Part shown: positions 34,907 to 42,373 of the stretch, in pieces | Layout: every line of letters begins with the position of its first letter | Position numbering within the stretch: position 1 is the stretch's first letter | NCBI RefSeq assembly: GCF_004358695.1 | Contig: NZ_SNAA01000017.1 | Span: 18,560 to 82,559 of the forward strand | From: Palleronia sediminis | GTDB lineage: Bacteria; Pseudomonadota; Alphaproteobacteria; Rhodobacterales; Rhodobacteraceae | Length of the DNA stretch: 64,000 bases | Direction of reading: 5' to 3' | Program-made: the position numbers and the translations under genes | The notes under the pieces: model-generated | The model's database searches: none | What the model was told of the DNA's origin: nothing | The model's input: the letters and a program-made list of their open reading frames with translations, nothing else

Positions 34907-35506
34907 ATGGCTGATACGCTTCACACCCCTGACCGGATCGCGCAGCTTCTGGTTCATCTCGGCCGCGCGGCGCGGTGCGAAACCTCGGGCTCGGACCTGA
35001 CGGCGGCGCAATGGACCTGTCTGCGGTTCTTTGCCCATGCCAATCGCAGCACCCGCACGCCATCGGCCTTTGCCAGCTTTCAGGCCACGACGCGCGGCAC
35101 CGCCTCGCAGATCGTAAAATCGCTCGAACGGCAGGGGCTCGTTACGCGCAGGCCCTCGGCCCGCGACGGGCGCAGCGTCTGTTTCGACCTCAGCCCCCTC
35201 GGGCAGGCGATGCTCGAACGCGACCCGCTGGGCGATCTCGTGGGCGTGATCGACATTCTCGACCGGGCCGAGCGGGATCGGTTTCTCGCGACCCTGTCTC
35301 GGCTCAGCTCGGCGCTTGCGGTGCGGCGCGACGGACCCGCCTTTGGCACCTGCGCCGATTGCGGCCATTTCGGAACCTCGGGCAACGGCGCCTATTGCGC
35401 CTGCATGGCGGCCGAACTGGCCGAAGCCGATATCGTCAAACTTTGTGCAAGTTACACGCCGACCCCAGGGCCGGCATCGGAAGGAGAGCGCGATGGCGCA
35501 GCCTGA
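34907..35506 (+). CDS. MarR-family regulator with C-terminal cysteine/histidine cluster
   Basis: A 199-residue protein: a MarR winged helix (residues 8-135, with TAAQWTCLRFF, GTASQIVKSLERQGLVTRRPSARDGR and FDLSPLGQAML) followed by a short Cys-rich tail with Cys149-x2-Cys152-x-His154 and Cys164-x-Cys166, plus Cys181. The tail could bind zinc or an Fe-S cluster. The gene heads a unit with two Fe-S carrier genes and norEF and overlaps the Mrp gene by 14 bases, so it likely senses cluster state or nitric oxide and controls the unit. The mRNA looks leaderless. Confidence 0.88.
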   Translation: MADTLHTPDRIAQLLVHLGRAARCETSGSDLTAAQWTCLRFFAHANRSTRTPSAFASFQATTRGTASQIVKSLERQGLVTRRPSARDGRSVCFDLSPLGQAMLERDPLGDLVGVIDILDRAERDRFLATLSRLSSALAVRRDGPAFGTCADCGHFGTSGNGAYCACMAAELAEADIVKLCASYTPTPGPASEGERDGAA

Positions 35507-36659
35507 CCCCCAAACAGCCCCCCGCATGATCGCCATCAGCAGCGGCAAGGGCGGCGTCGGAAAATCCACCGTGACCGCGAATATCGCCGTCGCCATGGCC
35601 GATGCCGGCCTGTCGGTGGGCGTGGTCGATGCCGATATCTACGGCCCCTCGATCCCGCGAATGCTGGGCGTCTCGACCGACAAGCCGGCCATGTCGCCCG
35701 ACGGCAAGGTGATCCCGGCACAGGCCCACGGGGTCAAGGTCATCTCGATGGCGATGCTGACCGATGACGACAAGCCCGCCATCCTGCGCGGCCCGATGGT
35801 GACGAAATACCTCCAGATGTTCGTGCGCCAGGTCGATTGGGGACAGCTCGACGTCATGCTGCTCGACCTGCCGCCCGGCACCGGTGACATCCAGTTGACG
35901 CTGGCGCAGGCTTTCCCGCTGACCGGCGCGGTGGTCGTCAGCACGCCGCAGGATGTCAGCCTCAAGATCGCCCGCCGCGGGCTGCGCATGATGGAGCAGG
36001 TGAATGTCCCGATCCTCGGCGTGATCGAGAACATGAGCGGCTTTACCTGCCCGGATTGCGGCAGCGTCACGCATATCTTTCACCAGGGCGGCGGCGCGGC
36101 CATCGCGGACGAGATCGGCGTGGCCTTTCTAGGCGCCGTCCCGCTCGACCCCACAGTCGTGGATTGCGGGGATGATGGCCGGCCGCTGGTCCGTGCCGCG
36201 CCCAGCAGCCCGGCCGCGCAGGCCTATCGCGACATCGCGCGCGCCCTGGCCGCGGGCAAGGACCACATGGCGGGGATCGCGACGCCCTTTGCCTGGACGC
36301 TGGCCGACGGCGCCGGCAAACCCGCCCCCGCCGCGCCCCTGACCGACGGGCCGCGCGACCGCCTCGTCGCGATCGACCATGACGACGGGGCGCTGGTGCT
36401 CGACTGGGCCGACGGGTCGCGGCAGCGCCTCGCCGACAGGGATCTTCGGCTGGCCTGCACCTGTGCCAAGTGCCGCGACGAGATGACCGGCAAGCGGTTG
36501 CTCGACCCCGCGAACGTGCCGCTCGACCTGTCGCTCCTGCGGGTGTGGAGCGTCGGGAACTACGCCCTGGGCATGACCTTCAGCGACGGGCACGAATCGG
36601 GGATCTACCCGTTCGGCGCCCTTCGCGAGATGGCCGGAACGGAGCTGGAGGATGTCTGA
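35493..36659 (+). CDS. Mrp/ApbC-type Fe-S cluster carrier fused to DUF971
   Basis: A 388-residue protein. Residues 8-260 are an Mrp/NBP35-type P-loop ATPase (SSGKGGVGKST Walker A, VVDADIYGPSIPRMLG, LLDLPPGTGDIQLTL, and the CxxC cluster ligand in GFTCPDCGS). Residues 280-388 are a DUF971 (gamma-butyrobetaine hydroxylase N-terminal-like) domain with CTCAKCRDE, VPLDLSLLRVWSVGNYAL and GHESGIYPF. The same pair of domains, plus DUF59, occurs in chloroplast HCF101. AAGGAG lies eight bases before the ATG. It overlaps the MarR gene at its start and the Nfu-like gene by 8 bases at its end. Confidence 0.92.
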   Translation: MAQPDPQTAPRMIAISSGKGGVGKSTVTANIAVAMADAGLSVGVVDADIYGPSIPRMLGVSTDKPAMSPDGKVIPAQAHGVKVISMAMLTDDDKPAILRGPMVTKYLQMFVRQVDWGQLDVMLLDLPPGTGDIQLTLAQAFPLTGAVVVSTPQDVSLKIARRGLRMMEQVNVPILGVIENMSGFTCPDCGSVTHIFHQGGGAAIADEIGVAFLGAVPLDPTVVDCGDDGRPLVRAAPSSPAAQAYRDIARALAAGKDHMAGIATPFAWTLADGAGKPAPAAPLTDGPRDRLVAIDHDDGALVLDWADGSRQRLADRDLRLACTCAKCRDEMTGKRLLDPANVPLDLSLLRVWSVGNYALGMTFSDGHESGIYPFGALREMAGTELEDV

Positions 36660-37914
36660 CAGCGCCACGCGCCTGCGTATCCGGGCCCAAGGCTCGGCCG
36701 GCGATGACAGCGTCATGGGCTTCGTGCTGGACGAGCCGGTACAGGACGGGCGCTCGGCCCGGTTCGAGGCGCCCGGCGACGCGCCGCTGGCCCGCGCCCT
36801 GTTCGAGCTTGGCGGCGTCTGCCGGATCGAGGTCACAGGCGCGACGATCTGGGTGAAAAAGACCGACGCGGTCGCGTGGACGGCGCTGAAACCCGCCATC
36901 GCGGCCGCGATCCGGACCGTCATGGCCGAAACCGATGCGCCGTTGGGGAATGCCCCGGGCGGCGCGCCCGACCCCGATGCCGAGCTCTTTCACGAGGTTC
37001 AGGATCTGCTGAACCGCCAGGTGAACCCCGCCGTCGCCGCGCATGGCGGGCATATCTCGGTCGAGCGTGTCGAGGGCGATACCGTCTTTCTGCGCATGTC
37101 GGGCGGCTGTCAGGGCTGCGCCGCCTCGGCCGCGACCCTGCGCCAGGGGGTCGAGCGGATGCTGCGCGCCGCCCTGCCCCGGATCGGTGAGATCGTCGAC
37201 TTGACCGACCACGACGCGGGCGACAGCCCCTTCTACACCCGCGACGAAGGGCCGTCGCCGATGCTGAACCGCCCTGTTCCGGCGGATGTGATCGCGTGGG
37301 AGGACGGGCGGATCACCGTCGATCCGGCCTATCTCGCGCCGCGTCTCGGGCTGAGCCCCGAGGCCCTGCGCGCGGGGTTGCAGAACGGCGATGTCGTCGG
37401 CGTGACCGAGGCGGGCGAGGGCCGCGATGCAGGCAAGACGCGGATCGTCCTGCGCAGCGCGCACCGCGCCTGGGCGGCCGAGATCGGCCCCGATGGCAGC
37501 GCCCGCGAGGTGCCGCCGCCGCGCGCCGCCGCCGTCTCGGCCGGCGCCCAGGACGACCTTGCCGCCCGCGTCCGCGCCCATCTCGAGGCCCTGCCGATGG
37601 ACGCGGCGCCGATCACCTATGGCGCGCTCGCCCGCGGGCTGGAGCTCTGGACGCCCGGCTCGGTGGCCAAGGTCACGCGCGCGCTCGAGACGACGATGCG
37701 CGAGGACGCCGCCGCGGGGCGCCCCTTTGTCGCCGCACGCGCGGTCAGTCGCGGGCGCGACGGCCTGCCCGGTCCGGGCTATTTCACGCTGGCCCGCGCC
37801 CTGCTGCGCGGCCAGCGCGAGGGCGAGACCGAGGCCGAGGCGCATGCGGCCGAATTGCGGTGGCTGGCCGACGCGACGGACACCCTTGCGGAGCGGCGCC
37901 AAAGCGGGGCATGA
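36652..37914 (+). CDS. Nfu-type Fe-S scaffold fused to DUF6522-like and unknown C-terminal domains
   Basis: A 420-residue multi-domain protein. Residues 1-100 resemble the Nfu N-terminal domain (FVLDEPVQDGRS, ARALFELGGVCRIEVTG); residues 115-185 are a NifU C-terminal domain with the cluster-binding Cys153-x2-Cys156 in SGGCQGCAAS; residues 205-280 read as a DUF6522 domain (VIAWEDGRITVDPAYLAPRLG, GRDAGKTRIVLRS); residues 295-420 (ITYGALARGLELWTPGSVAKV, GLPGPGYFTLARALL) match nothing I recognise. Short Nfu proteins are common; this three-part fusion is unusual. Co-transcribed with Mrp-DUF971, it should pass Fe-S clusters on to a client. Confidence 0.85.
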   Translation: MSDSATRLRIRAQGSAGDDSVMGFVLDEPVQDGRSARFEAPGDAPLARALFELGGVCRIEVTGATIWVKKTDAVAWTALKPAIAAAIRTVMAETDAPLGNAPGGAPDPDAELFHEVQDLLNRQVNPAVAAHGGHISVERVEGDTVFLRMSGGCQGCAASAATLRQGVERMLRAALPRIGEIVDLTDHDAGDSPFYTRDEGPSPMLNRPVPADVIAWEDGRITVDPAYLAPRLGLSPEALRAGLQNGDVVGVTEAGEGRDAGKTRIVLRSAHRAWAAEIGPDGSAREVPPPRAAAVSAGAQDDLAARVRAHLEALPMDAAPITYGALARGLELWTPGSVAKVTRALETTMREDAAAGRPFVAARAVSRGRDGLPGPGYFTLARALLRGQREGETEAEAHAAELRWLADATDTLAERRQSGA

Positions 37915-37956
37915 CCCCGGCCAGCGGTGCGCCCGCGTCAACGAAAGGCCCGCGCC

Positions 37957-38505
37957 ATGAGGCAGCCGCACGCGTCCGACGAACTTCCCGGCGAATTGCT
38001 GATGTGGATCCTGATCGTCAGCGAACTGGCGGTATTCGCCGCCGGGCTTGCCGTGTTCCTGTCGGTGCGGATCACCGACCCCGAAGGGTTCGCGCAGGCG
38101 CAGGACATGCTCGACCGCCGGGCGGCGGGGATCAATACCGTGGTCCTCATCACCAGCGGCTTTCTGGCGGCGATGGCCTACCGGATGCGGCAACTGGGCC
38201 AAAGGGGCAAGGCGCGGCTCCTGCTGATTTCGGCGGCGCTGCTGGGCGTGCTGTTCCTCTGGATCAAGGGGGCCGAGTTCGCGTCGAAATCCGCGGCCGG
38301 CATCGTCTGGGACACGCATCCGTTCTTTAACTTCTACTTCCTGCTGACCGGGTTCCACGCGGCCCATGTCGCGGCGGGGGTCGTTCTTCTGCCGCTGGTG
38401 GCCTGGCGCGACACCGTCGAGAATATCGAGGACGCGACGGCCTTCTGGCACATGGTCGACCTGGTCTGGGTGCTGCTTTTCCCCGTGATCTACCTGCTGC
38501 GATGA
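37957..38505 (+). CDS. norE: NorE-like cytochrome oxidase subunit III-family protein
   Basis: A 182-residue, five-helix protein of the COX3 superfamily, short NorE form: PGELLMWILIVSELAVFAAGL, GINTVVLITSGFLAAMAYRM, FFNFYFLLTGFHAAHVAAG and FWHMVDLVWVLLFPVIYL. NorE accompanies nitric-oxide reductase in Paracoccus and Rhodobacter, where it tunes activity, but no norCB is in the window. AAAGG precedes the ATG at 37957; an earlier in-frame GTG adds ten polar residues. Follows the Nfu fusion by 42 bases. Confidence 0.85.
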   Translation: MRQPHASDELPGELLMWILIVSELAVFAAGLAVFLSVRITDPEGFAQAQDMLDRRAAGINTVVLITSGFLAAMAYRMRQLGQRGKARLLLISAALLGVLFLWIKGAEFASKSAAGIVWDTHPFFNFYFLLTGFHAAHVAAGVVLLPLVAWRDTVENIEDATAFWHMVDLVWVLLFPVIYLLR

Positions 38506-38771
38506 CCGAACGGGCGCTCTATATCGCGTGGGCGACCCTGATCGCGCTGAGCCTCGGATCGACGGCGCTGGCCGCATCGGGGCTCTGGGTGCATTGGCCG
38601 GTGGCCTCGGGGGTCGCCGTGCTGGTCCTGGCCTGGTGGAAGGCCCGCATCATCCTCGCGCGGTATCTGGGGCTCGACGCGGCGCCCGCATGGCGGCGGC
38701 GGTTCGATTTCGGGTTGGGATGTCTCTGCGTGCTGATGCTGGGGCTCTATCTTGCGCCGCTGGCGATGTGA
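38502..38771 (+). CDS. norF: NorF-like cytochrome oxidase subunit IV-family protein
   Basis: An 89-residue protein with three hydrophobic helices (ERALYIAWATLIALSLGSTAL, GVAVLVLAWWKARIIL, GLGCLCVLMLGLYLAPL) separated by basic loops, the layout of the COX4/NorF family. Its ATG overlaps the norE stop (ATGA), so NorE and NorF are made together. An inverted repeat GCGTCA-TG-TGACGC follows the stop at 38777-38790. It closes the Fe-S/NO unit. Confidence 0.8.
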   Translation: MTERALYIAWATLIALSLGSTALAASGLWVHWPVASGVAVLVLAWWKARIILARYLGLDAAPAWRRRFDFGLGCLCVLMLGLYLAPLAM

Positions 38772-38875
38772 TCGCGGCGTCATGTGACGCGATGCCTCGG
38801 CCCTTTGACGGCCAGATCGCAGGGAGGGGCTTTGGGCACCTGTCGGATCGCGCCGGCACGCATTAGATCGGGGCC

Positions 38876-41320
38876 ATGACCGCCCTGCCCCCCCCATTTG
38901 CCGACTGGTTCGCCACGCGCGGCTGGACCGTCCACCCCCACCAGCAAGAGATGCTCGAACGCGCACACGAGCCGGCGACGCTGATGATCGCGCCCACCGG
39001 TGGCGGCAAGACGCTCGCAGGCTTCCTGCCCACCCTGATCGAGCTTGCCGAGGGGCGCCATGACGGCCTGCACACGCTCTATGTCTCGCCGCTCAAGGCG
39101 TTGGCCGCCGATATCCGGCGCAACCTGACCACGCCCGTCACCGAGATGGGCCTGCCCATACGGATCGAGGACCGTACCGGCGACAGTTCGGCCACGACAC
39201 GCCGACGCCAGCGCGCCGATCCGCCGCATATCCTGCTGACCACCCCCGAAAGCCTCGCGCTGCTGATTTCCTACGAGGACGCGCCCCGCATCTTTGCCGG
39301 GCTGCAACGGATCGTCGTCGACGAGATCCATGCGTTGGCGGAATCCAAGCGCGGGGACCAGTTGATGCTGGCGCTCTCGCGGCTTCAGGCGATGGTGCCC
39401 GGCCTGCGCCGGGTCGGGCTGTCGGCCACGGTCGAGGACCCCGCGGCCATCGCCGCCTTTCTCGCGCGCCATCCCGACCCCTGCGGCATCCTGTTCGCCG
39501 ATCCCGGCCCCGACCCGGATATCGCGATGCTCGAGACCGACGCGGCACCGCCCTGGGCGGGGGGCGGCGGGCGCTATGCCGTGCCGGCCGTTCTCGATCA
39601 GGTCGCAAGGCACCGCACGACGCTGATCTTTCACAATACCCGCGCACAGGCCGAGCTGTTCTTTCACGAGGTCTGGCTGCAGAACGAGGGCGCCCTGCCC
39701 ATCGGCATCCATCACGGCGCCCTGTCGCGCGAGCAGCGCACGCGGGTCGAGGCGGCGATGGTCGCGGGACAGCTGCGCGCGATCGTCTGCACCGGATCGC
39801 TCGATCTCGGGATCGACTGGGGCGATGTCGACCTGGTGATCCAGATCGGCGCGCCCAAGAACGTCAAACGCCTCGTCCAGCGGATCGGCCGGGCGAACCA
39901 CCGCTACAACGCGCCGTCCAAGGCGCTCTTGGTGCCCGCGAACCGTTTTGAAGTGGTCGAATGCCTCGCCGCGCTCGAGGCGGTCAAGGCGCGCGACCTG
40001 GACGGTGAGCCGCGCGGGCCGGGACCGCGTGACGTATTGTGCCAGCATATCCTGATCCGCGCCGCCTCGGGGCCATTCCGCGCCGACGACCTGTTTGCCG
40101 AGGTCACGAGCGCGGGCAGCTACGCGAGCCTCGGCCGCGCAGACTTCGATGCCTGTCTCGATTTCGTGGCGACCGGCGGCTATGCGCTGCGTCGCTATGA
40201 CCAATGGCAGCGGCTGATGCAGGTCGATGGCCTGTGGCGGCTGCGCGATCCGCGCGGCACGCAGCGGATCCGTCAGAATATCGGCACGATCATGGATACC
40301 GACCTCGTCAAGGTGAGGCTCAAGAACCGACGCGGCGGGATGCCCCTGGGCGAAGTGGAGGAAGGTTTCGCCGCCACCCTGTCGCCGGGCGACACCTTCC
40401 TGATCGGGGGCGAGATCGTGCGCTACGAGAACCTGCGCGAAATGGTGGTCGAGGTCACGCGCCGCCCCGAGAAACCGCCCCGCATCGCGACCTTCATGGG
40501 CACGAAATTCGCCACCTCGACCCAGCTTTCGCAGCGCATCCTCGAGATGTTCCGGCAGGACGACTGGCCCGAGCTGCCGCCCGCCACGCGCGACTGGCTT
40601 CGCCTGCAACGCGCGCGCTCGCGCCTACCGCAGGCCGACCGGCTGCTGGTCGAGAGCTTTCCGTTCGGCGGCCGGGCCTTTACCTGCGTCTACGGGTTCG
40701 CCGGGCGCAACGCCATGCAGACGCTGGGGCTGCTCGTCACCGCGCGGATGGAGGCCGAGGGGCTCGACCCGCTGGGTTTCGTCGCGACCGATTACGCCAC
40801 GCTGATCTGGGGGCTGCGCGCGCTGGAGGATCCCGCGCCGCTATTCTCGGGGCCCGATCTGCGCGCGGGTTTCGAGACCTGGTTGGCGGGCAACGCGGTG
40901 ATGAAACGGACCTTCAAACAGGTTGCCGTGATTTCGGGGCTGATCGACAGGCAGACCCGCGGGCAACGCAAGAGCGGCCGGCAGGCGGCGTTCTCGGCCG
41001 ATATCCTCTACGACACGCTGCGGAAATACGACCCCGACCATCTGCTGCTCGAGATCACCCGCCAGGAGGCGTTGCGCGGGCTGGTCGATTTCGGCCGCAT
41101 CGAAGAGATGCTGGCCCGCGTTTCGGGGCGGATCGACCATGTCCGCTGCGACCGGCCCACCCCGCTCGCCGCGCCCCTGTTTCTCGAGGCGGGCCGCGTG
41201 CCGGTCGAGGGCGCGGGGACCGAGCGGCTGCTGGCGACCGAGGCGCAGCGCCTGATGGATGCCGCCGGGCTGGAGATCGACCCGGCCGAGGCCGGACGCC
41301 GCTGGCGCGCGCCGTTCTGA
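38876..41320 (+). CDS. Ligase-associated DEXH helicase (Lhr-like)
   Basis: An 814-residue superfamily 2 helicase with APTGGGKTLAG (Walker A), TTPESLALL, VVDEIHAL (DExH box), GLSATVEDP, CTGSLDLGIDWGDVDLV and QRIGRANHR, then a winged-helix and Lhr-type C-terminal half. It matches the ligase-associated DNA-damage-response helicase family, which normally sits with an ATP-dependent ligase, an exonuclease and PdeM. Here only PdeM follows (95 bases). Start ATG at 38876; 104-base spacer from norF contains no clear promoter. Confidence 0.93.
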   Translation: MTALPPPFADWFATRGWTVHPHQQEMLERAHEPATLMIAPTGGGKTLAGFLPTLIELAEGRHDGLHTLYVSPLKALAADIRRNLTTPVTEMGLPIRIEDRTGDSSATTRRRQRADPPHILLTTPESLALLISYEDAPRIFAGLQRIVVDEIHALAESKRGDQLMLALSRLQAMVPGLRRVGLSATVEDPAAIAAFLARHPDPCGILFADPGPDPDIAMLETDAAPPWAGGGGRYAVPAVLDQVARHRTTLIFHNTRAQAELFFHEVWLQNEGALPIGIHHGALSREQRTRVEAAMVAGQLRAIVCTGSLDLGIDWGDVDLVIQIGAPKNVKRLVQRIGRANHRYNAPSKALLVPANRFEVVECLAALEAVKARDLDGEPRGPGPRDVLCQHILIRAASGPFRADDLFAEVTSAGSYASLGRADFDACLDFVATGGYALRRYDQWQRLMQVDGLWRLRDPRGTQRIRQNIGTIMDTDLVKVRLKNRRGGMPLGEVEEGFAATLSPGDTFLIGGEIVRYENLREMVVEVTRRPEKPPRIATFMGTKFATSTQLSQRILEMFRQDDWPELPPATRDWLRLQRARSRLPQADRLLVESFPFGGRAFTCVYGFAGRNAMQTLGLLVTARMEAEGLDPLGFVATDYATLIWGLRALEDPAPLFSGPDLRAGFETWLAGNAVMKRTFKQVAVISGLIDRQTRGQRKSGRQAAFSADILYDTLRKYDPDHLLLEITRQEALRGLVDFGRIEEMLARVSGRIDHVRCDRPTPLAAPLFLEAGRVPVEGAGTERLLATEAQRLMDAAGLEIDPAEAGRRWRAPF

Positions 41321-41415
41321 ACGGGGCACTCGGGGTCGGCGGCAGCGATCGGGTATTTGGAAAGAGAAGAGGGGGCCGCTTGCGCGGATTCGCCCTGCTG
41401 CGCTAGGAACACAGG

Positions 41416-42111
41416 ATGAACGCACTCGATTTCGACTTTGCCGGAGAGCGGCTGACCGCGCGCGGCACCGGTGCGCTGTGGTGGGCGGCGCGGCGGTGCC
41501 TTGTCGTGGCGGATCTGCACCTCGGCAAGGCCGAGCGTTTTGCCCGCAAGGGTCGTGCGCAGCTTCCTCCTTACGAGATCGCGGACACGCTGGCGCGTTT
41601 GCTGGGCGAGATCAAGGAGCTTGGGCCCGAGATCGTGGTGGCGTTGGGCGATTCCTTCGATGACGACGCGGCGCGTGATGCGCTGAGCGCGGCCGAGCGT
41701 GCGGAACTGGCGGATCTGGTCGGAGGCCGCCGTTGGGTGTGGATCGCGGGCAATCACGATCCCGGCGGTAGCGATCCGGGCGGTGAAACAGTGGAATCGT
41801 GCGAGGAAACAGTGGAATCGTGCGAGCTGGGTCGCATCGTCTTTCGCCATATCGCCACGCCCTGCGGCGTGGGCGAGGTATCGGGACATTACCACCCCAA
41901 GCTCGGCCTCGGGCTGGGGGGCAAGCGCGTCTCGCGGCGGTGTTTCGTGACCAATGGCGCGCGGCTGATCCTGCCGGCCTTCGGCACCTTTACCGGTGGG
42001 CTCGACTGCACGGCGCCACCGATCCGCGCGGTCATGGGCGATCAGGCACGCGCGATCCTCACGGGGCCGCATCCCTGCATGGTGCCGGTGCCGCGTCTGG
42101 CGCGGGCCTAG
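41416..42111 (+). CDS. pdeM: Ligase-associated metallophosphoesterase PdeM
   Basis: A 231-residue calcineurin-like phosphoesterase, the nuclease of the ligase-associated repair set. Metal motifs are VVADLHLGK, ALGDSFDD, GNHDPGG and VSGHYHPK. Between the third and fourth motifs lies an exact tandem duplication of seven residues (ETVESCE twice), coded by a 21-base DNA repeat (41785-41826). This adds a short acidic loop close to the metal site, so activity may be altered. Downstream of the helicase in the same direction. Confidence 0.92.
   Translation: MNALDFDFAGERLTARGTGALWWAARRCLVVADLHLGKAERFARKGRAQLPPYEIADTLARLLGEIKELGPEIVVALGDSFDDDAARDALSAAERAELADLVGGRRWVWIAGNHDPGGSDPGGETVESCEETVESCELGRIVFRHIATPCGVGEVSGHYHPKLGLGLGGKRVSRRCFVTNGARLILPAFGTFTGGLDCTAPPIRAVMGDQARAILTGPHPCMVPVPRLARA
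41785..41826 (+). repeat. Perfect 21-base tandem duplication inside pdeM
   Basis: GAAACAGTGGAATCGTGCGAG occurs twice in a row (41785-41805 and 41806-41826), in frame, with no mismatch, which indicates a recent slippage or duplication. Base composition is less GC-rich than the surrounding gene. Confidence 0.95.
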
Positions 42112-42130
42112 TTGTAAGGGAAAGAGAGGG

Positions 42131-42166
42131 CGGACCGGTTCGCGGACCGGTTCGCGGCCCGGTTGC
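42131..42166 (+). repeat. 12-base tandem repeat after pdeM
   Basis: CGGACCGGTTCG is repeated perfectly at 42131-42142 and 42143-42154 and once more with changes (CGGCCCGGTTGC) at 42155-42166. The unit is largely self-complementary, so the RNA could form short stems; it may act as a weak transcript end for pdeM. The rest of the 262-base gap holds the small reading frame listed next and no other gene. Confidence 0.8.
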
Positions 42167-42214
42167 GCCCCCCGCCGCTGTGAGGAAGGGCGGGGAGCGG
42201 TTGGATACAGCCTG

Positions 42215-42286
42215 TCAGATCAGGGCGGCGGCAGCGAGGACCAGCCCGAGAAGAAAGCCGCCATGGATCGCGATCATCGTTTTCAT
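42215..42286 (-). CDS. Possible 23-residue single-helix membrane peptide
   Basis: The minus strand encodes 23 residues, MKTMIAIHGGFLLGLVLAAAALI up to a TGA (given here in full because it is short: residues 5-23 form one hydrophobic helix). GGAAAG lies eight bases before the ATG and a TTGACA stands at 42313-42318 on the minus strand, 27 bases upstream. It faces the pdeM end and shares its strand with the MOSC gene. Third positions favour G/C. Plausible but unproven. Confidence 0.35.
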   Translation of the reverse strand: MKTMIAIHGGFLLGLVLAAAALI

Positions 42287-42373
42287 TATCAGAACTTTCC
42301 GATTCGTTTGACTGTCAAGCGCGGATTGCTCTGTAAGGTTCCTTCATGAAAACGTGAGCGGATTATGGCCGCA

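Noticed and set aside
38777-38790. Dyad GCGTCATGTGACGC after norF as an FNR/CRP-type operator
   Set aside because: Half-sites do not match TTGAT or TGTGA spacing properly, and it lies downstream of norF; at most a weak transcript end.
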